A DNA stretch of 64,000 nt from Nocardia shimofusensis NBRC 100134 (GCF_001613125.1 NZ_BDBT01000009.1:62001-126000), one strand, 5' to 3'; positions 29,565-41,161 are shown, counted from the stretch's first letter. Numbers and translations are program-made. Notes: a model not told the origin generated them from the sequence alone.

Positions 29565-30517
29565 TGAACACCGCACTGCGTGGCGCGTATCGCCCCGGCG
29601 AGCTGACCGTGCACCACGATCCGGAGGTGCTCGGGTCGGTGGCCAAGGCGCTGCGCGGCGTCGGGCGCACGGTCGCGCTCGTCCCCACCATGGGCGCGCT
29701 GCACGACGGTCACCTCGAGATCGTGCGTCAGGCGAAACGGACCAATCAGGTCGTCATCGTCTCGATCTTCGTCAATCCCCTGCAGTTCGGCGCGGGCGAA
29801 GACCTCGACACCTACCCCCGCACCCTGGACGCCGATGTGGAACTGCTGCGCGCCGAGGGCGTGGAGCTGGTCTTCGCGCCCAGCCCGGCGGACATGTACC
29901 CCGACGGCCCGCGCACGACCGTGCATCCCGGCCCGCTCGGCGCCGAACTCGAAGGCCGCACGCGGCCCACGCATTTCGCGGGCATGCTCACCGTGGTCGC
30001 CAAACTGCTCCAGATCGCGCGCCCCACCCAGGCGTTCTTCGGGGAGAAGGACTACCAGCAGCTCACCCTGATCCGGCAGATGGTGCGCGATCTGAACTTC
30101 GACGTGAAGATCGTGGCGGTGCCGACCGTGCGCGAGGCAGACGGTCTGGCGCTGTCCTCGCGCAACCGCTACCTCGACGACGCCCAGCGCGAGACGGCGC
30201 TGACGCTCTCGGCCGCCCTGTCGGCGGGCGCGCACTCCGGTGGCCTGGGCGCCCAGGGTGTGCTCGACGCGGCACGCGCGGTCCTCGACGCCGCCGACGG
30301 CATCGACCTGGACTACCTGGAACTGCGCTCGTCGACGCTCGGCCCGGCCCCGGCCACCGGCAACGCCCGCCTGCTGGTGGCGGCCAAGGTCGGCGCCACG
30401 CGCTTGATCGACAACATCGCCGTCACCCTCGGCGCCCCGATCGACGGGCACCCGAACCACAGCGCCGCGCCGCAACCGGCGCCCGCCGATCCCGCTCTCG
30501 TTCCCCCCGCGCGCTAG
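29561..30517 (+). CDS. panC: Pantothenate synthetase
   Basis: A 318-residue enzyme joining pantoate and beta-alanine with ATP. The HIGH-like [18 protein letters not shown], the pantoate site [29 protein letters not shown] and the KMSKS-like [12 protein letters not shown] are all present. ATG at 29561 overlaps the preceding stop. panD follows after 13 nt. Confidence 0.97.
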   Translation: MMNTALRGAYRPGELTVHHDPEVLGSVAKALRGVGRTVALVPTMGALHDGHLEIVRQAKRTNQVVIVSIFVNPLQFGAGEDLDTYPRTLDADVELLRAEGVELVFAPSPADMYPDGPRTTVHPGPLGAELEGRTRPTHFAGMLTVVAKLLQIARPTQAFFGEKDYQQLTLIRQMVRDLNFDVKIVAVPTVREADGLALSSRNRYLDDAQRETALTLSAALSAGAHSGGLGAQGVLDAARAVLDAADGIDLDYLELRSSTLGPAPATGNARLLVAAKVGATRLIDNIAVTLGAPIDGHPNHSAAPQPAPADPALVPPAR

Positions 30518-30530
30518 AAAGGCGACGACG

Positions 30531-30950
30531 ATGCTGCGCACCATGATGAAGTCCAAGATCCACCGGGCCACCGTGACCCACGCGGACCTGCACTATGTGG
30601 GATCGGTGACGGTGGACCAGGACCTGCTCGACGCCGCCGATCTGCTCGAGGGCGAGCAGGTCTGCATCGTCGACATCGACAACGGCGCCCGCCTGGAGAC
30701 CTACGTCATCGCGGGCGAGCGCGGTTCCGGCGTGATCGGCATCAACGGCGCCGCCGCGCACCTCGTGCACCCCGGCGACCTGGTGATCCTCATCGCCTAC
30801 GGGATGATGAACGAGCAGGAGATCGCCGCCTACGAGCCCAAGGTGGTCTTCGTCGACGAGCGCAACCGCGCCGTCGAGCTCGGTGCGGACCCGGCGCACG
30901 CGCCGGAGGGGTCGGGTCTGACCTCGCCGCGCGCGCTCACCTTCGTCTGA
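30531..30950 (+). CDS. panD: Aspartate 1-decarboxylase
   Basis: A 139-residue pyruvoyl enzyme that makes beta-alanine. The self-cleavage site Gly24-Ser25 (YVGSVTV) and the Lys/Tyr of the active site ([26 protein letters not shown]) are present. AAAGG upstream of ATG 30531. Its TGA overlaps the coaX ATG by one base. Confidence 0.97.
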   Translation: MLRTMMKSKIHRATVTHADLHYVGSVTVDQDLLDAADLLEGEQVCIVDIDNGARLETYVIAGERGSGVIGINGAAAHLVHPGDLVILIAYGMMNEQEIAAYEPKVVFVDERNRAVELGADPAHAPEGSGLTSPRALTFV

Positions 30951-31792
30951 TGCCCGAACCTTCCTCCACGACCGAGGAAGCCTCGACCGGGGGACCGATG
31001 CTGCTGACCATCGACGTCCGCAACACCAGCATCGAGCTGGGCCTGTTCACGGGCAGCGGATCGCACGCGCGCCTGCACCGGCACTGGCGCATGCACACCA
31101 ACCCGCTGCTGACCGCCGACGAGTTCGCCATGCAGCTGCGCGGCCTGATCGGCGCGCCGCTGGAGCAGGTGGTCGGCCTCGCCGCACTGTCCACGGTGCC
31201 ACCGGTGCTGCACGAGCTGCGCGCGATGCTGGACCGGTACTGGTCGCACGTGCCGCACGTGGTGGTCGAACCCGGCGTGCGGACCGGCATTCCCTTGCTG
31301 GTCGACAATCCGAAGGAGATCGGCGCGGACCGCATCGTGAACGCGCTGGCCGCCTACCAGCAGTTCGGCACGGCCGCGATCGTCGTCGACTTCGGCACCG
31401 CCACCACCGTGGACCTGGTCTCGGCCAAGGGCGAGTTCCTGGGCGGGGTGATCGCCCCCGGCGTCGTCATCTCCGGGGAGGCGCTGATCGAGAAGGCGGG
31501 TCTGCGCCGCGTGGAGCTGGCCCGGCCGCGCTCGGTCGTCGGCAAGAACACCGTGGAGGCGATCCAGTCCGGCGCGGTGTTCGGGTTCGCCGGCCTGGTC
31601 GACGGGCTGATCGATCGCATCCGCGACGAGTTCGACGCCTTCGCGGGCGACGATGTCACCGTGGTGGCCACGGGCAGCAGCGCGCCGCTGATCGTGCCCG
31701 AGTCCGAGACCATCGACAAGCACGAACCGCACCTCACGCTGACCGGCCTGCTGCGCGTCTACGAGCGGAATCAGCAGCGGCGCAAGGGATGA
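30950..31792 (+). CDS. coaX: Type III pantothenate kinase
   Basis: About 264-280 residues. It phosphorylates pantothenate in the first step of CoA synthesis. ASKHA fold: [30 protein letters not shown], and [26 protein letters not shown] 30950 overlaps the panD stop, but ATG 30998 gives the usual family N-terminus MLLTIDVRN and has a G-rich run upstream; the second start is quite possible. It closes the pantothenate/CoA operon. Confidence 0.95.
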   Translation: MPEPSSTTEEASTGGPMLLTIDVRNTSIELGLFTGSGSHARLHRHWRMHTNPLLTADEFAMQLRGLIGAPLEQVVGLAALSTVPPVLHELRAMLDRYWSHVPHVVVEPGVRTGIPLLVDNPKEIGADRIVNALAAYQQFGTAAIVVDFGTATTVDLVSAKGEFLGGVIAPGVVISGEALIEKAGLRRVELARPRSVVGKNTVEAIQSGAVFGFAGLVDGLIDRIRDEFDAFAGDDVTVVATGSSAPLIVPESETIDKHEPHLTLTGLLRVYERNQQRRKG

Positions 31793-31871
31793 CGGTGCGG
31801 CAGCGGCGGACCGAGGCGAGCGCGGCGTGGATCACTCTTTCCGGGGCTGTCGTCCGGGCGGACGACGCTGC

Positions 31872-31885
31872 TACACTCGCTGACG
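31872..31885 (+). promoter_or_regulatory. Promoter of the cysteine leader (leaderless)
   Basis: TACACT at 31872-31877 lies 7 nt before the GTG at 31885, so the transcript would begin at the start codon of the leader peptide. No clear -35 box is seen. Confidence 0.55.
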
Positions 31886-31926
31886 TGTTCCACCGTGTGC
31901 GCACCCAGGAGTGTTGTCGAGGCTGA
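31885..31926 (+). CDS. Leaderless leader peptide with two adjacent Cys codons
   Basis: A 13-residue open frame, VFHRVRTQECCRG, reading GTG to TGA. Two TGT codons lie at 31912-31917, close to its end. It sits 71 nt before the start of a cysteine dioxygenase-rhodanese operon. Cysteine-rich leaderless short ORFs that act as cysteine-responsive attenuators upstream of sulfur genes are known in mycobacteria; the position, start type and Cys pair here fit that class. It would act as a sensor of charged tRNA-Cys rather than as a functional peptide. Confidence 0.65.
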   Translation: MFHRVRTQECCRG

Positions 31927-31970
31927 TCCGGCCTCGACCGTTCGAGGCCGACTTCCGATAGTCCCCTCGA
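31917..31970 (+). promoter_or_regulatory. Four-arm attenuator-like RNA element
   Basis: Four mutually complementary segments alternate: TCGAGGC (31917-31923, overlapping the second Cys codon), GGCCTCGA (31930-31937), TCGAGGCC (31942-31949) and CCTCGA (31965-31970). Arms 1:2 and 3:4, or alternatively 2:3 (perfect 8 bp, 4-nt loop), can form. A ribosome paused on the Cys codons would cover arm 1 and allow 2:3. A ribosome binding site TGGAG follows at 31985-31989. Confidence 0.6.
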
Positions 31971-31997
31971 CCGTTCTCCCCTTCTGGAGTATCGCTC

Positions 31998-32723
31998 ATG
32001 CGTTCCTCTGTTCTTCCTTCCTCTGATTCCGCGCAGGCCCCCGCCGAGCCGACGGCGTCTTCTCCGACGGCTTCTTCTCCCGCGGCGGACACCCTGATTG
32101 CGGACGTTGCCCCGCTCGTGACGAAGTCCCCGCTGATCACGCCGCGTCGTCGCGCCACCACCGTGCGCCTGTCCGACGACCCTCGCCTGGAGCGCCCGGT
32201 CGCGCCCGCGTTGCCGACCCGGCTGCGTCCGGCCGACCTGCTGCGCATCACCGACGAGGGCGCCGAGGACGTGCTCGACGGGCGCTACGACCACCTGCTG
32301 CCCGAGGGTGGCATCCTGCCCGCCGGTGAACGCTGGTCCACCCGGATCCACGCCGACGACGAAGTCGACGTCTGGCTGATCAGCTGGACTCCGTCGAAGA
32401 CCACCGAATTGCACGATCACGCGGGCTCGCTCGGCGCGCTCACCGTGCTCAGCGGCGCGCTGTCGGAATTGCGGTGGAACGGAACGGAATTACGCGCCAG
32501 GACACTCTCGGCGGGTGACCAGGCGTCCTTCCCGATCGGCTGGGTGCACGAGGTGATGCGCGCGCCCGCGGCGATCGAACCCCACACCGCCGAGCCGACC
32601 CTGAGCGTGCACGCGTATTCGCCGCCGCTGACCGCCATGTCCTATTACGAGGTCACCGGTCACGGCACGCTGCGCCGCACCCGCACCGTTCTCACCGATG
32701 AGCCCGAAGGTGATATCCGATGA
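31998..32723 (+). CDS. Cysteine dioxygenase
   Basis: A 241-residue cupin. It oxidises cysteine to cysteine sulfinate with O2 and Fe(II). The iron ligands are visible: HDH in TTELHDHAGSLGALTVLSG and a third His in FPIGWVHEVM. About 60 N-terminal residues are Ser/Pro/Ala-rich and outside the cupin. A TGGAG ribosome binding site lies 8 nt upstream of ATG 31998. The stop overlaps the rhodanese start (ATGA), so the two are co-translated. Control by the cysteine leader is inferred. Confidence 0.88.
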   Translation: MRSSVLPSSDSAQAPAEPTASSPTASSPAADTLIADVAPLVTKSPLITPRRRATTVRLSDDPRLERPVAPALPTRLRPADLLRITDEGAEDVLDGRYDHLLPEGGILPAGERWSTRIHADDEVDVWLISWTPSKTTELHDHAGSLGALTVLSGALSELRWNGTELRARTLSAGDQASFPIGWVHEVMRAPAAIEPHTAEPTLSVHAYSPPLTAMSYYEVTGHGTLRRTRTVLTDEPEGDIR

Positions 32724-33151
32724 GCCGTCTGACCGTCGACCAGATGCTCGACCACGCCCGCGCCGCCCTCACCCGTATCTATGCCTGGCAGCTTCCCGAG
32801 GCTCTGGGCCGCGGCGCGATACTCGTCGACATCCGCCCGCAAGCCCAGCGCGATCGCGAGGGAACTCTGCCCGGCGCCTTGGTCATCGAACGCAATGTCC
32901 TGGAATGGCGACTCGATCCGTCGAGTTCCGCGCGATTGGCGCTGGCCACCGATCACGACGTGGAATGGATCGTGGTCTGCTCGGAGGGATACACCTCCAG
33001 CCTGGCCGCCGCCTCGCTGCAGCAACTCGGTCTGCACCGGGCCACCGATCTGGTCGGCGGTTATCAGGCGTTGAAGGCCGCCGGGTTGCTCGCCGTCGCC
33101 GCGGGAACCGCGCATTTCGCCCGTGAGGTCGCCGCGCTGGCGTCGCTGTAA
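32720..33151 (+). CDS. Rhodanese-like sulfurtransferase
   Basis: A 143-residue single-domain rhodanese. The catalytic Cys lies in [13 protein letters not shown], and the CH2-type entry [17 protein letters not shown] is present. ATGA overlap with the cysteine dioxygenase gene. The pair suggests joint handling of excess cysteine and its sulfane sulfur; this is inference from the operon. Confidence 0.88.
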   Translation: MSRLTVDQMLDHARAALTRIYAWQLPEALGRGAILVDIRPQAQRDREGTLPGALVIERNVLEWRLDPSSSARLALATDHDVEWIVVCSEGYTSSLAAASLQQLGLHRATDLVGGYQALKAAGLLAVAAGTAHFAREVAALASL

Positions 33152-33294
33152 CCGCCTCGCCTGCCCCGCTGGAAATACGACTTTCGACACCGGATTCCAC
33201 GCCGGCCGCTCGCCCTCGCGCGTGCGGTCGGCGAGGCGTTCCCGGCCTGTTCGCACGGTGTCCGGGCGCTCGCGGACGGATTTGCGGGCCACGC

Positions 33295-33309
33295 TAGGGT
33301 TACCCGATG
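33295..33309 (+). promoter_or_regulatory. Possible leaderless promoter of lysS
   Basis: TAGGGT at 33295-33300 is 8 nt before GTG 33309. No ribosome binding site is present. Confidence 0.4.
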
Positions 33310-34844
33310 TGAGCACCCCGAATGCGCCTGCAGGCAAGAAGAACGCTGCCCAGCCCGTCGCCGACGTGCCCGAGCAGATGCGGATTCGCCAGGACAAGCG
33401 TGCGCGGTTGCTCGCCGAAGGCGTCGAGGCCTACCCCGTGGTCGTTCCGCGCACCCATACCCTGGCCGAGATCCGGGCCGCCTATCCCGATCTGCCCGCC
33501 GACACCCAGACCGGGGAAAAAGCCGGTGTGGCCGGCCGTGTCATCTTCGTGCGCAATACCGGCAAGCTGTGCTTCGCCACTCTGCAGGAGGGCGACGGCA
33601 CCAAATTGCAGGCGATGATCAGTCTCAACGGGGTCGGCGCCGACGCGCTCGCGGCCTGGAAGTCCGATGTGGATCTCGGCGACTACGTGTTCGTACACGG
33701 TGAGGTGATCGTTTCCCGCACCGGTGAATTGAGCGTCATGGCCGATTCCTGGACGATGGCGGCCAAGTCGCTGCGCCCCCTGCCGGTGGCGCACAAGGAG
33801 ATGAACGAGGAATCGCGGGTCCGCCAGCGTTACGTGGATCTGATCCTGCGCCCGGAGGCCAGGCAGATGGCCAGGACGCGGGTCGCGGTGGTGCGGGCGC
33901 TGCGCAATGCGCTCGAACGCCGCGGCTTCCTCGAGGTCGAGACGCCGATGCTGCAGACCCTGCACGGCGGTGCGACGGCGCGGCCGTTCGTCACCCATTC
34001 CAATGCCCTCGATATGGACCTCTACCTGCGTATCGCGCCGGAGTTGTTCCTCAAGCGCTGTGTGGTCGGCGGCCTGGAGAAGGTCTTCGAGATCAACCGG
34101 AACTTCCGTAACGAAGGCGCCGATTCCACGCATTCGCCGGAGTTCGCGATGCTGGAAACCTACGAGGCCTACGGCACCTATGACGACTCCGCGACGATGA
34201 TCAGGGAATTGATCCAGGAAGTCGCGCAAGAGGCCCTCGGCACACTGGTGGTAACCCTTCCCGACGGCAGCGAATACGACCTCGGCGGCGAGTGGGCGAC
34301 CGTCGAGATGTATCCGTCGCTGTCCGAGGCGCTGGGCCGTCCGGTGACTCCGGAAACGACCGTCGAGGAATTGCGTTCGATCGCCGCGCATGTCGGGCTG
34401 GAAATTCCGGAGGGCAAGGGCTACGGCCACGGCAAACTCGTCGAAGAACTCTGGGAACACCAGTACGGCGACAAGCTGTACGCGCCGACTTTCGTGCGCG
34501 ACTTCCCGGTGGAGACTTCTCCGCTCACCCGGCAACATCGCAGCAAGCCCGGCGTGACCGAGAAGTGGGATCTGTATGTGCGCGGCTTCGAGTTGGCCAC
34601 CGGTTATTCCGAACTCGTCGATCCGGTGATCCAGCGGGAGCGGTTCGTCGATCAGGCCAGGCTCGCGGCCCAGGGGGACGAGGAGGCAATGGTCCTCGAC
34701 GAAGACTTCCTCGCGGCGATGGAGTACGGTATGCCGCCGACGACCGGAACCGGTATGGGAATCGATCGCCTGTTGATGGCGCTCACCGGATTCGGAATCC
34801 GGGAAACGATACTGTTCCCAATTGTTCGTCCTGCTGCCCGATGA
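33309..34844 (+). CDS. lysS: Lysyl-tRNA synthetase, class II
   Basis: A 511-residue class II synthetase. The OB-fold anticodon domain ([17 protein letters not shown]) is followed by motif 1 ([16 protein letters not shown]), motif 2 ([20 protein letters not shown]) and motif 3 ([15 protein letters not shown]). GTG at 33309 is chosen; the frame is open upstream without synthetase-like sequence, and ATG at 33307 is out of frame. lsr2 follows after 149 nt. Confidence 0.97.
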   Translation: MSTPNAPAGKKNAAQPVADVPEQMRIRQDKRARLLAEGVEAYPVVVPRTHTLAEIRAAYPDLPADTQTGEKAGVAGRVIFVRNTGKLCFATLQEGDGTKLQAMISLNGVGADALAAWKSDVDLGDYVFVHGEVIVSRTGELSVMADSWTMAAKSLRPLPVAHKEMNEESRVRQRYVDLILRPEARQMARTRVAVVRALRNALERRGFLEVETPMLQTLHGGATARPFVTHSNALDMDLYLRIAPELFLKRCVVGGLEKVFEINRNFRNEGADSTHSPEFAMLETYEAYGTYDDSATMIRELIQEVAQEALGTLVVTLPDGSEYDLGGEWATVEMYPSLSEALGRPVTPETTVEELRSIAAHVGLEIPEGKGYGHGKLVEELWEHQYGDKLYAPTFVRDFPVETSPLTRQHRSKPGVTEKWDLYVRGFELATGYSELVDPVIQRERFVDQARLAAQGDEEAMVLDEDFLAAMEYGMPPTTGTGMGIDRLLMALTGFGIRETILFPIVRPAAR

Positions 34845-34908
34845 GTCGCAGTAGTAGATCGGAAGTAGTAGAGCGGCAGTAGTTCGGTGGTGCCGTTCGG
34901 GTCCCGTC

Positions 34909-34936
34909 TTGGAATTTTTTGACTTCAAGGTATTCT
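34909..34936 (+). promoter_or_regulatory. lsr2 promoter
   Basis: TTGGAA (34909-34914), a 16-nt spacer and TATTCT (34931-34936) inside an AT-rich stretch. A TTGACT at 34919-34924 is too close to the -10 to be its partner. The AT-rich setting may let Lsr2 bind its own promoter. Confidence 0.45.
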
Positions 34937-34993
34937 TATCACGGGTAATCGGCCTAGTCGCGGGTCGCACGATTTCGAGAGGACGTTCAGCTC

Positions 34994-35353
34994 ATGGCAA
35001 AGAAGGTCACCGTTAGCCTGATCGACGATGTCGACGGTGAGTCCATCGCAGACGAGACCATCGAGTTTGCGATCGACGGAGTGTCGTACGAGATCGATCT
35101 GTCGTCGGTCAATGCCGCGAAGCTGCGTGACGGGCTGGAAGAGTGGGTTTCCAATGCGCGCCGGGTGAGCGGCCGTCGTCGCGCGAAGGCGGTGTCCGGC
35201 GGCGCCGCGGCGCCGAAGAGCCGAGTTTCGATCGATCGTGAACAAAGCGCCGCAATTCGTGAGTGGGCGCGCCGCAATGGCCACAAGGTGTCCGCGCGCG
35301 GCCGCATCTCCGCCGACATCACCGACGCCTACAACAAGGCTTCGAAGGGCTGA
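34994..35353 (+). CDS. lsr2: Nucleoid-associated histone-like protein Lsr2
   Basis: A 119-residue xenogeneic silencer that binds AT-rich DNA and bridges it. The N-terminal dimerisation part [15 protein letters not shown] is joined by a basic linker to the C-terminal DNA-binding part [19 protein letters not shown], which holds the AT-hook-like RGR. Length and sequence match the mycobacterial protein. GAGAGGA precedes ATG 34994 by about 10 nt. It stands alone between a promoter and a strong terminator. Confidence 0.97.
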   Translation: MAKKVTVSLIDDVDGESIADETIEFAIDGVSYEIDLSSVNAAKLRDGLEEWVSNARRVSGRRRAKAVSGGAAAPKSRVSIDREQSAAIREWARRNGHKVSARGRISADITDAYNKASKG

Positions 35354-35376
35354 CACGAAGAGCGGGATCTTTTTCC

Positions 35377-35418
35377 CACTGCCGCCCGGGTGAATCGTGC
35401 GACACCCGGGCGGCAGTG
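35377..35418 (+). terminator. lsr2 terminator
   Basis: A perfect 16-bp stem (CACTGCCGCCCGGGTG and its complement) with a 10-nt loop, 24 nt after the stop codon; a T-run precedes it. Confidence 0.75.
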
Positions 35419-35443
35419 TGTTCGTGATCGGTCGCGCTCGTGA

Positions 35444-35471
35444 CAGGACACGTCCCGGCGGGACAGTCCTG
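35444..35471. repeat. Nested inverted repeat upstream of the FHA gene
   Basis: CAGGAC and GTCCC pair with GGGAC and GTCCTG around a GGC loop; a further CAGGAC copy follows at 35473-35478. It may be an operator or a second terminator. Confidence 0.4.
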
Positions 35472-35642
35472 ACAGGACGGCCCTGATAGGGCCTCGACAT
35501 ATTTCGGCCCGCCCCGTGGCAGCCGGCATCGGCAGGGGTGGGCGGCGCGGGCGATCTGTGCGATCGTTCCACTGGTGGTTCGTCGGTGATCGCCGGTGCG
35601 TTCCAGCGGCCGGTGATGTGGGAAAGATGAGGTGGCGGCGCG

Positions 35643-36266
35643 GTGACAGCATTCGTCGGTTCGTTGTTGCGGTACGTCGACGACAACGGACGGCAGCAGG
35701 AGTTCGAGCTGAGCGCCGAGCGTCAGCGCATCACGATCGGCCGTTCCCCGCAGGCCGACCTCTCGCTGAGCTGGGATGCCGAGGTCTCGCGGCTGCACGC
35801 GGCGGTCGAATACCTGGGCACGCACTGGACCATCGTCGACGACGGCCTCTCCCGCAACGGCACGTTCGTCAACGGCGAGCGGCTCACCGGCAGGCACCGG
35901 CTGCAGCCCGGCGACCGTATCCGGGTCGGCACCTCACTGGTCTCCTTCCACGAGTTCGGCACCCCCGCCGAGGACATCACCCGGGTGGCCACCGGCAGCA
36001 CCCCCACCCTGCGCTCGCTCACCGAGACCCAGCTGGCGGTGCTCATCGCGCTGTGCAGGCCGTACAAGAACGGGGCGGGCTTCGCGACGCCCGCCTCCAA
36101 TCAGCAGATCGCCGAGGAACTGTTCCTCAGCGTCGACGCCATCAAGACCCATCTGCGGGCGCTGTTCGCCAAGTTCGGGGTGGAGAACTTGCCGCAGAAC
36201 CAGAAGCGGGTACGGCTGGCCGCGCTGGCCATGCAGAGCGGCATCATCTCCGACCGCGATCTGTGA
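35643..36266 (+). CDS. FHA domain protein with C-terminal helix-turn-helix
   Basis: A 207-residue protein. The FHA domain (residues 28-100) keeps the phospho-Thr-binding residues: ITIGRSP, SRLHAAV and LSRNGTFVNGERL. After a short linker comes a LuxR/RNAP-sigma-4-like helix-turn-helix (about 130-205, SNQQIAEELFLSVDAIKTHLRALFAKFGV). This architecture suggests a regulator that reads Ser/Thr-kinase phosphorylation and binds DNA; the kinase is not known. GTG at 35643. It lies alone between lsr2 and clpC. Confidence 0.85.
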   Translation: MTAFVGSLLRYVDDNGRQQEFELSAERQRITIGRSPQADLSLSWDAEVSRLHAAVEYLGTHWTIVDDGLSRNGTFVNGERLTGRHRLQPGDRIRVGTSLVSFHEFGTPAEDITRVATGSTPTLRSLTETQLAVLIALCRPYKNGAGFATPASNQQIAEELFLSVDAIKTHLRALFAKFGVENLPQNQKRVRLAALAMQSGIISDRDL

Positions 36267-36278
36267 CCCGGCGTGCGG

Positions 36279-36300
36279 GGGCCGGGCGTCATCCCGGCCC
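36279..36300 (+). terminator. Hairpin after the FHA-HTH gene
   Basis: GGGCCGGG and CCCGGCCC form an 8-bp stem with a 6-nt loop, 12 nt past the stop. Confidence 0.5.
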
Positions 36301-36557
36301 GCTCGGGCGGGTGTAGAGGTGTTCGCTCTGGGCAAAACCCACACGGAAACGATTCGCCGACCGCTCGCGTTGTGAGTGAATGACCATGTGACCGCCGGTT
36401 CCCAATAGGGTGGACCGCAGGCGGCCGGAACCCCCGCCAACTAGAGTGGAGGCAGGGGCCGCAACCCCCGGGCTTCATGGCAGGCTGACGACCGACAGGC
36501 TGAAGAGCACTGAGTGTCGGATGCCACTGAAGGTCTGAGCAGGAGAGTGAGGGAGCG
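36301..36557 (+). promoter_or_regulatory. clpC upstream region
   Basis: A gene-free leader of about 260 nt. TAGGGT at 36405-36410 is a possible -10 box. GTTCGCT at 36321-36327 followed by GGGCA resembles half of a ClgR site, which controls clp genes in actinobacteria, but the right half is poor. Confidence 0.35.
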
Positions 36558-39107
<2,550 letters not shown>

Positions 39108-39127
39108 CCCGCTCGCGAACACGACAC

Positions 39128-39155
39128 GAGGCCCGCTCCGCTCGGAGCGGGCCTC
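39128..39155. terminator. Terminator after clpC
   Basis: GAGGCCCGCTCC pairs with GGAGCGGGCCTC around a GCTC tetraloop. It lies between clpC and the convergent HxlR gene and can serve both. Confidence 0.8.
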
Positions 39156-39203
39156 GCTCGTTACTCCGGGTATTCAGGCGATCCACCGAGCCGTCGCGGC
39201 CTG

Positions 39204-39576
39204 CTACGCGGGTTGCGACACGGCGCTTTCCTGGGCGGCGAGCAACTCGTCGCCGTGCTCCACGATCCAGTCGGCGAGCGCGCGCATCGGTCCGTTCATC
39301 AGACTGGAACCCAGTGCGGTGAGCGCGTATTCGACGTGCGGCGGCGCCGTGCGGCGGCGCTCCCTGGCGATCAGACCATTGGCGAGCAGCCGCTGCAGGG
39401 CTTCGGTGAGCGCCTTGTCGCTGACCGGGCCGATGGTCGCGCGCAGCGCGTCGGCGCAGCGGACCTTCGTTCAGGGCGGCGATCACCACAGGATCCCAGC
39501 GGTGGGTGAACAGGTCGGTGGCAGCCCGTACGGGGCAGTCGACCGCCAGGAGCGGTACGGAGTCGAAGCCGATCAT
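39204..39576 (-). pseudogene. HxlR-family transcriptional regulator, frameshifted
   Basis: The first 40 codons from ATG 39576 read as HxlR (VRAATDLFTHRWDPVVIAALNEGPL). The reading frame then changes near 39453-39465, and the family continues in another frame as ADALRATIGPVSDKALTEAL, then RTAPPHVEYALTALG, to a stop at 39204. A loss of 2 or 5 nt in a CGC-rich run would explain it. If real, the product is cut to a useless N-terminal piece. A sequencing error at a GC-rich slippery site cannot be excluded. A perfect 24-bp palindrome lies 21 nt upstream. Confidence 0.75.
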
Positions 39577-39596
39577 GTCTCGATGATCCCCCTCCC

Positions 39597-39620
39597 GTTG
39601 CGCACCGATCGGTGCGCAAC
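39597..39620. promoter_or_regulatory. Perfect 24-bp palindrome, likely HxlR operator
   Basis: GTTGCGCACCGA is followed directly by its reverse complement, 21 nt upstream of the HxlR start codon. The position fits an autoregulatory operator. Confidence 0.6.
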
Positions 39621-39690
39621 GGCGGATCTACGGTGGCGATCACCCGAGCGGAGTCGCCGCACGGAGCCCCCGCGTGACCGCTCGGAACGG

Positions 39691-41103
39691 CTACTCCGGC
39701 GCGCTCGCGTCGGCGGCAGCCGGTTTCTGGTCCGCGGACCGGTCTTCGACCGCCTTCAGCGTGGGTGTCGCGGTGGCGGGACGGATCGGCAGCCTCGCCG
39801 CGACACGGTAGCCGCCGCTGGGCCGGGGGCCCGCGGTCAGCGCGCCGCCGAGGGCGTGGGCGCGCTCACGCATCGCGATGATGCCGTTCCGGCCACCGGG
39901 AGAACGGGTTTGGGTGCCCAGCGGGCGACTGTTGTCGATGGTGAGGTCGATCGACTCGGCGGTGTAGCGCACGCTGACCGTGGCGGTCGCGCCCGCCGCG
40001 TGCCGGATGACATTGGTCAGTGATTCCTGCACGATGCGGGCGGCCGCGGCGTCGATGTCCTCGGGCAGGGTGACCGGAGTGCCCACGACCTTGATCTGCA
40101 CCGCCAGGCCGGTGGAGCGGGCCCGGCGCACCACCGAGTCCAGATCGGCGATGCTCGGCTCCGGCGGGCGCGGCGGGGGAGGGGGCGCGGGTTCGGCCGG
40201 TGCGCTGCGGGTGGTGTGGCCGCCGTCGCGATCGGCGCGGGCGGAGGGCGGCGGCATCCCGAGCCGACCGCTGACGCCGCCGCGTTTTCCGCTGCGGCGC
40301 GGGCGATCCGGATCGGCGGTCTTGTCGTCGGCCAGGGGGCCGGAGACCAGGCCGCGCCGGATGGTCGGCAGCATGGCGTGCACCTCGTCGAGCGAATCCT
40401 TGCTCGCCTTCTTGATCGCTGCCAGCGCCGACCGAGCCTGCATCGGCTTGCGCTCGAACAATTCCAGCGCCACCGAGGACTGCACGTTGATCAGCGAAAG
40501 GCTGTGCGCGAGAACGTCGTGCAGTTCGCGCGCCGACTGCAGCCGCTCCTCACAGGCGAACCGCTCGCGCTGGGCGTGCTCGGCCCGCCTGGCCGCGTCG
40601 AAACGTCGCTCCCGCAATTGCGCGATGAGCTTGCGCACCCGCAGCGCCTCCGCCGCGCCGACCACGACCACCAGCCAGCCCAGCACGGCCAGCGCCATCC
40701 AGCCGCTCACCGGCCGCCCCAGCAGCGCGGGCAGCGGCCAGGCGAACAGCAGGAAGCTCACGGGCGCGAAAGGGTATGTCCACCACCGCGACCCGTTGAC
40801 CGCGGCGGTGAGGAAGGCGATCACGGGGGAGAGGAAGACCGGGCCGTAGCCGTAGTCCAGCGCGAGGTAGATCCCGCAGGCCGCCAGCGTCACCACCAGC
40901 ACGGCCAGGGGTTCGACCTGGCGCAGAGCCAGGGCGATCGGTCCGGCCAGCAGCAGCACGCAGCCGAGCACGTCCAGCGAACGCACCCCAGACTGCCCCA
41001 CATTCGCCGCCCGACCCCCCGCGACCTGGATCATCGCCACGATGAGCGCGATGGCGCAGTCGCGCACGATCGAGTCCCGATTCGCTATGGCTGGCACTGT
41101 CAC
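39691..41103 (-). CDS. Two-component sensor histidine kinase (NarL-partner type), no adjacent regulator
   Basis: A 470-residue sensor. About five or six membrane helices fill the first 150 residues (LDVLGCVLLLAGPIALAL, LAVLVVTLAACGIYLAL and others). The HisKA_3 dimerisation helix carries the phosphorylated His in SARELHDVLAHSLSLINVQ, and the ATPase domain has QESLTNVIRHA and GGRNGIIAMRERAHALGG. A 65-residue Pro/Arg-rich insert lies between the two. GTG at 41103. The usual LuxR-type response regulator is not next to it, so the partner is elsewhere. Confidence 0.9.
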   Translation of the reverse strand: MTVPAIANRDSIVRDCAIALIVAMIQVAGGRAANVGQSGVRSLDVLGCVLLLAGPIALALRQVEPLAVLVVTLAACGIYLALDYGYGPVFLSPVIAFLTAAVNGSRWWTYPFAPVSFLLFAWPLPALLGRPVSGWMALAVLGWLVVVVGAAEALRVRKLIAQLRERRFDAARRAEHAQRERFACEERLQSARELHDVLAHSLSLINVQSSVALELFERKPMQARSALAAIKKASKDSLDEVHAMLPTIRRGLVSGPLADDKTADPDRPRRSGKRGGVSGRLGMPPPSARADRDGGHTTRSAPAEPAPPPPPRPPEPSIADLDSVVRRARSTGLAVQIKVVGTPVTLPEDIDAAAARIVQESLTNVIRHAAGATATVSVRYTAESIDLTIDNSRPLGTQTRSPGGRNGIIAMRERAHALGGALTAGPRPSGGYRVAARLPIRPATATPTLKAVEDRSADQKPAAADASAPE

Positions 41104-41161
41104 CCCTGCAGCCTATTCGGCCATGCCGCCGAGGCTCCGGTCATGCGGTGATTTCGGCGGG

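Noticed and set aside
34919..34936. TTGACT with TATTCT as the lsr2 promoter pair
   Set aside because: The spacing is only 6 nt; TTGGAA at 34909 with a 16-nt spacer is used instead.
36321..36336. ClgR binding site upstream of clpC
   Set aside because: Only the left half matches; the right half is too divergent to call as a site.
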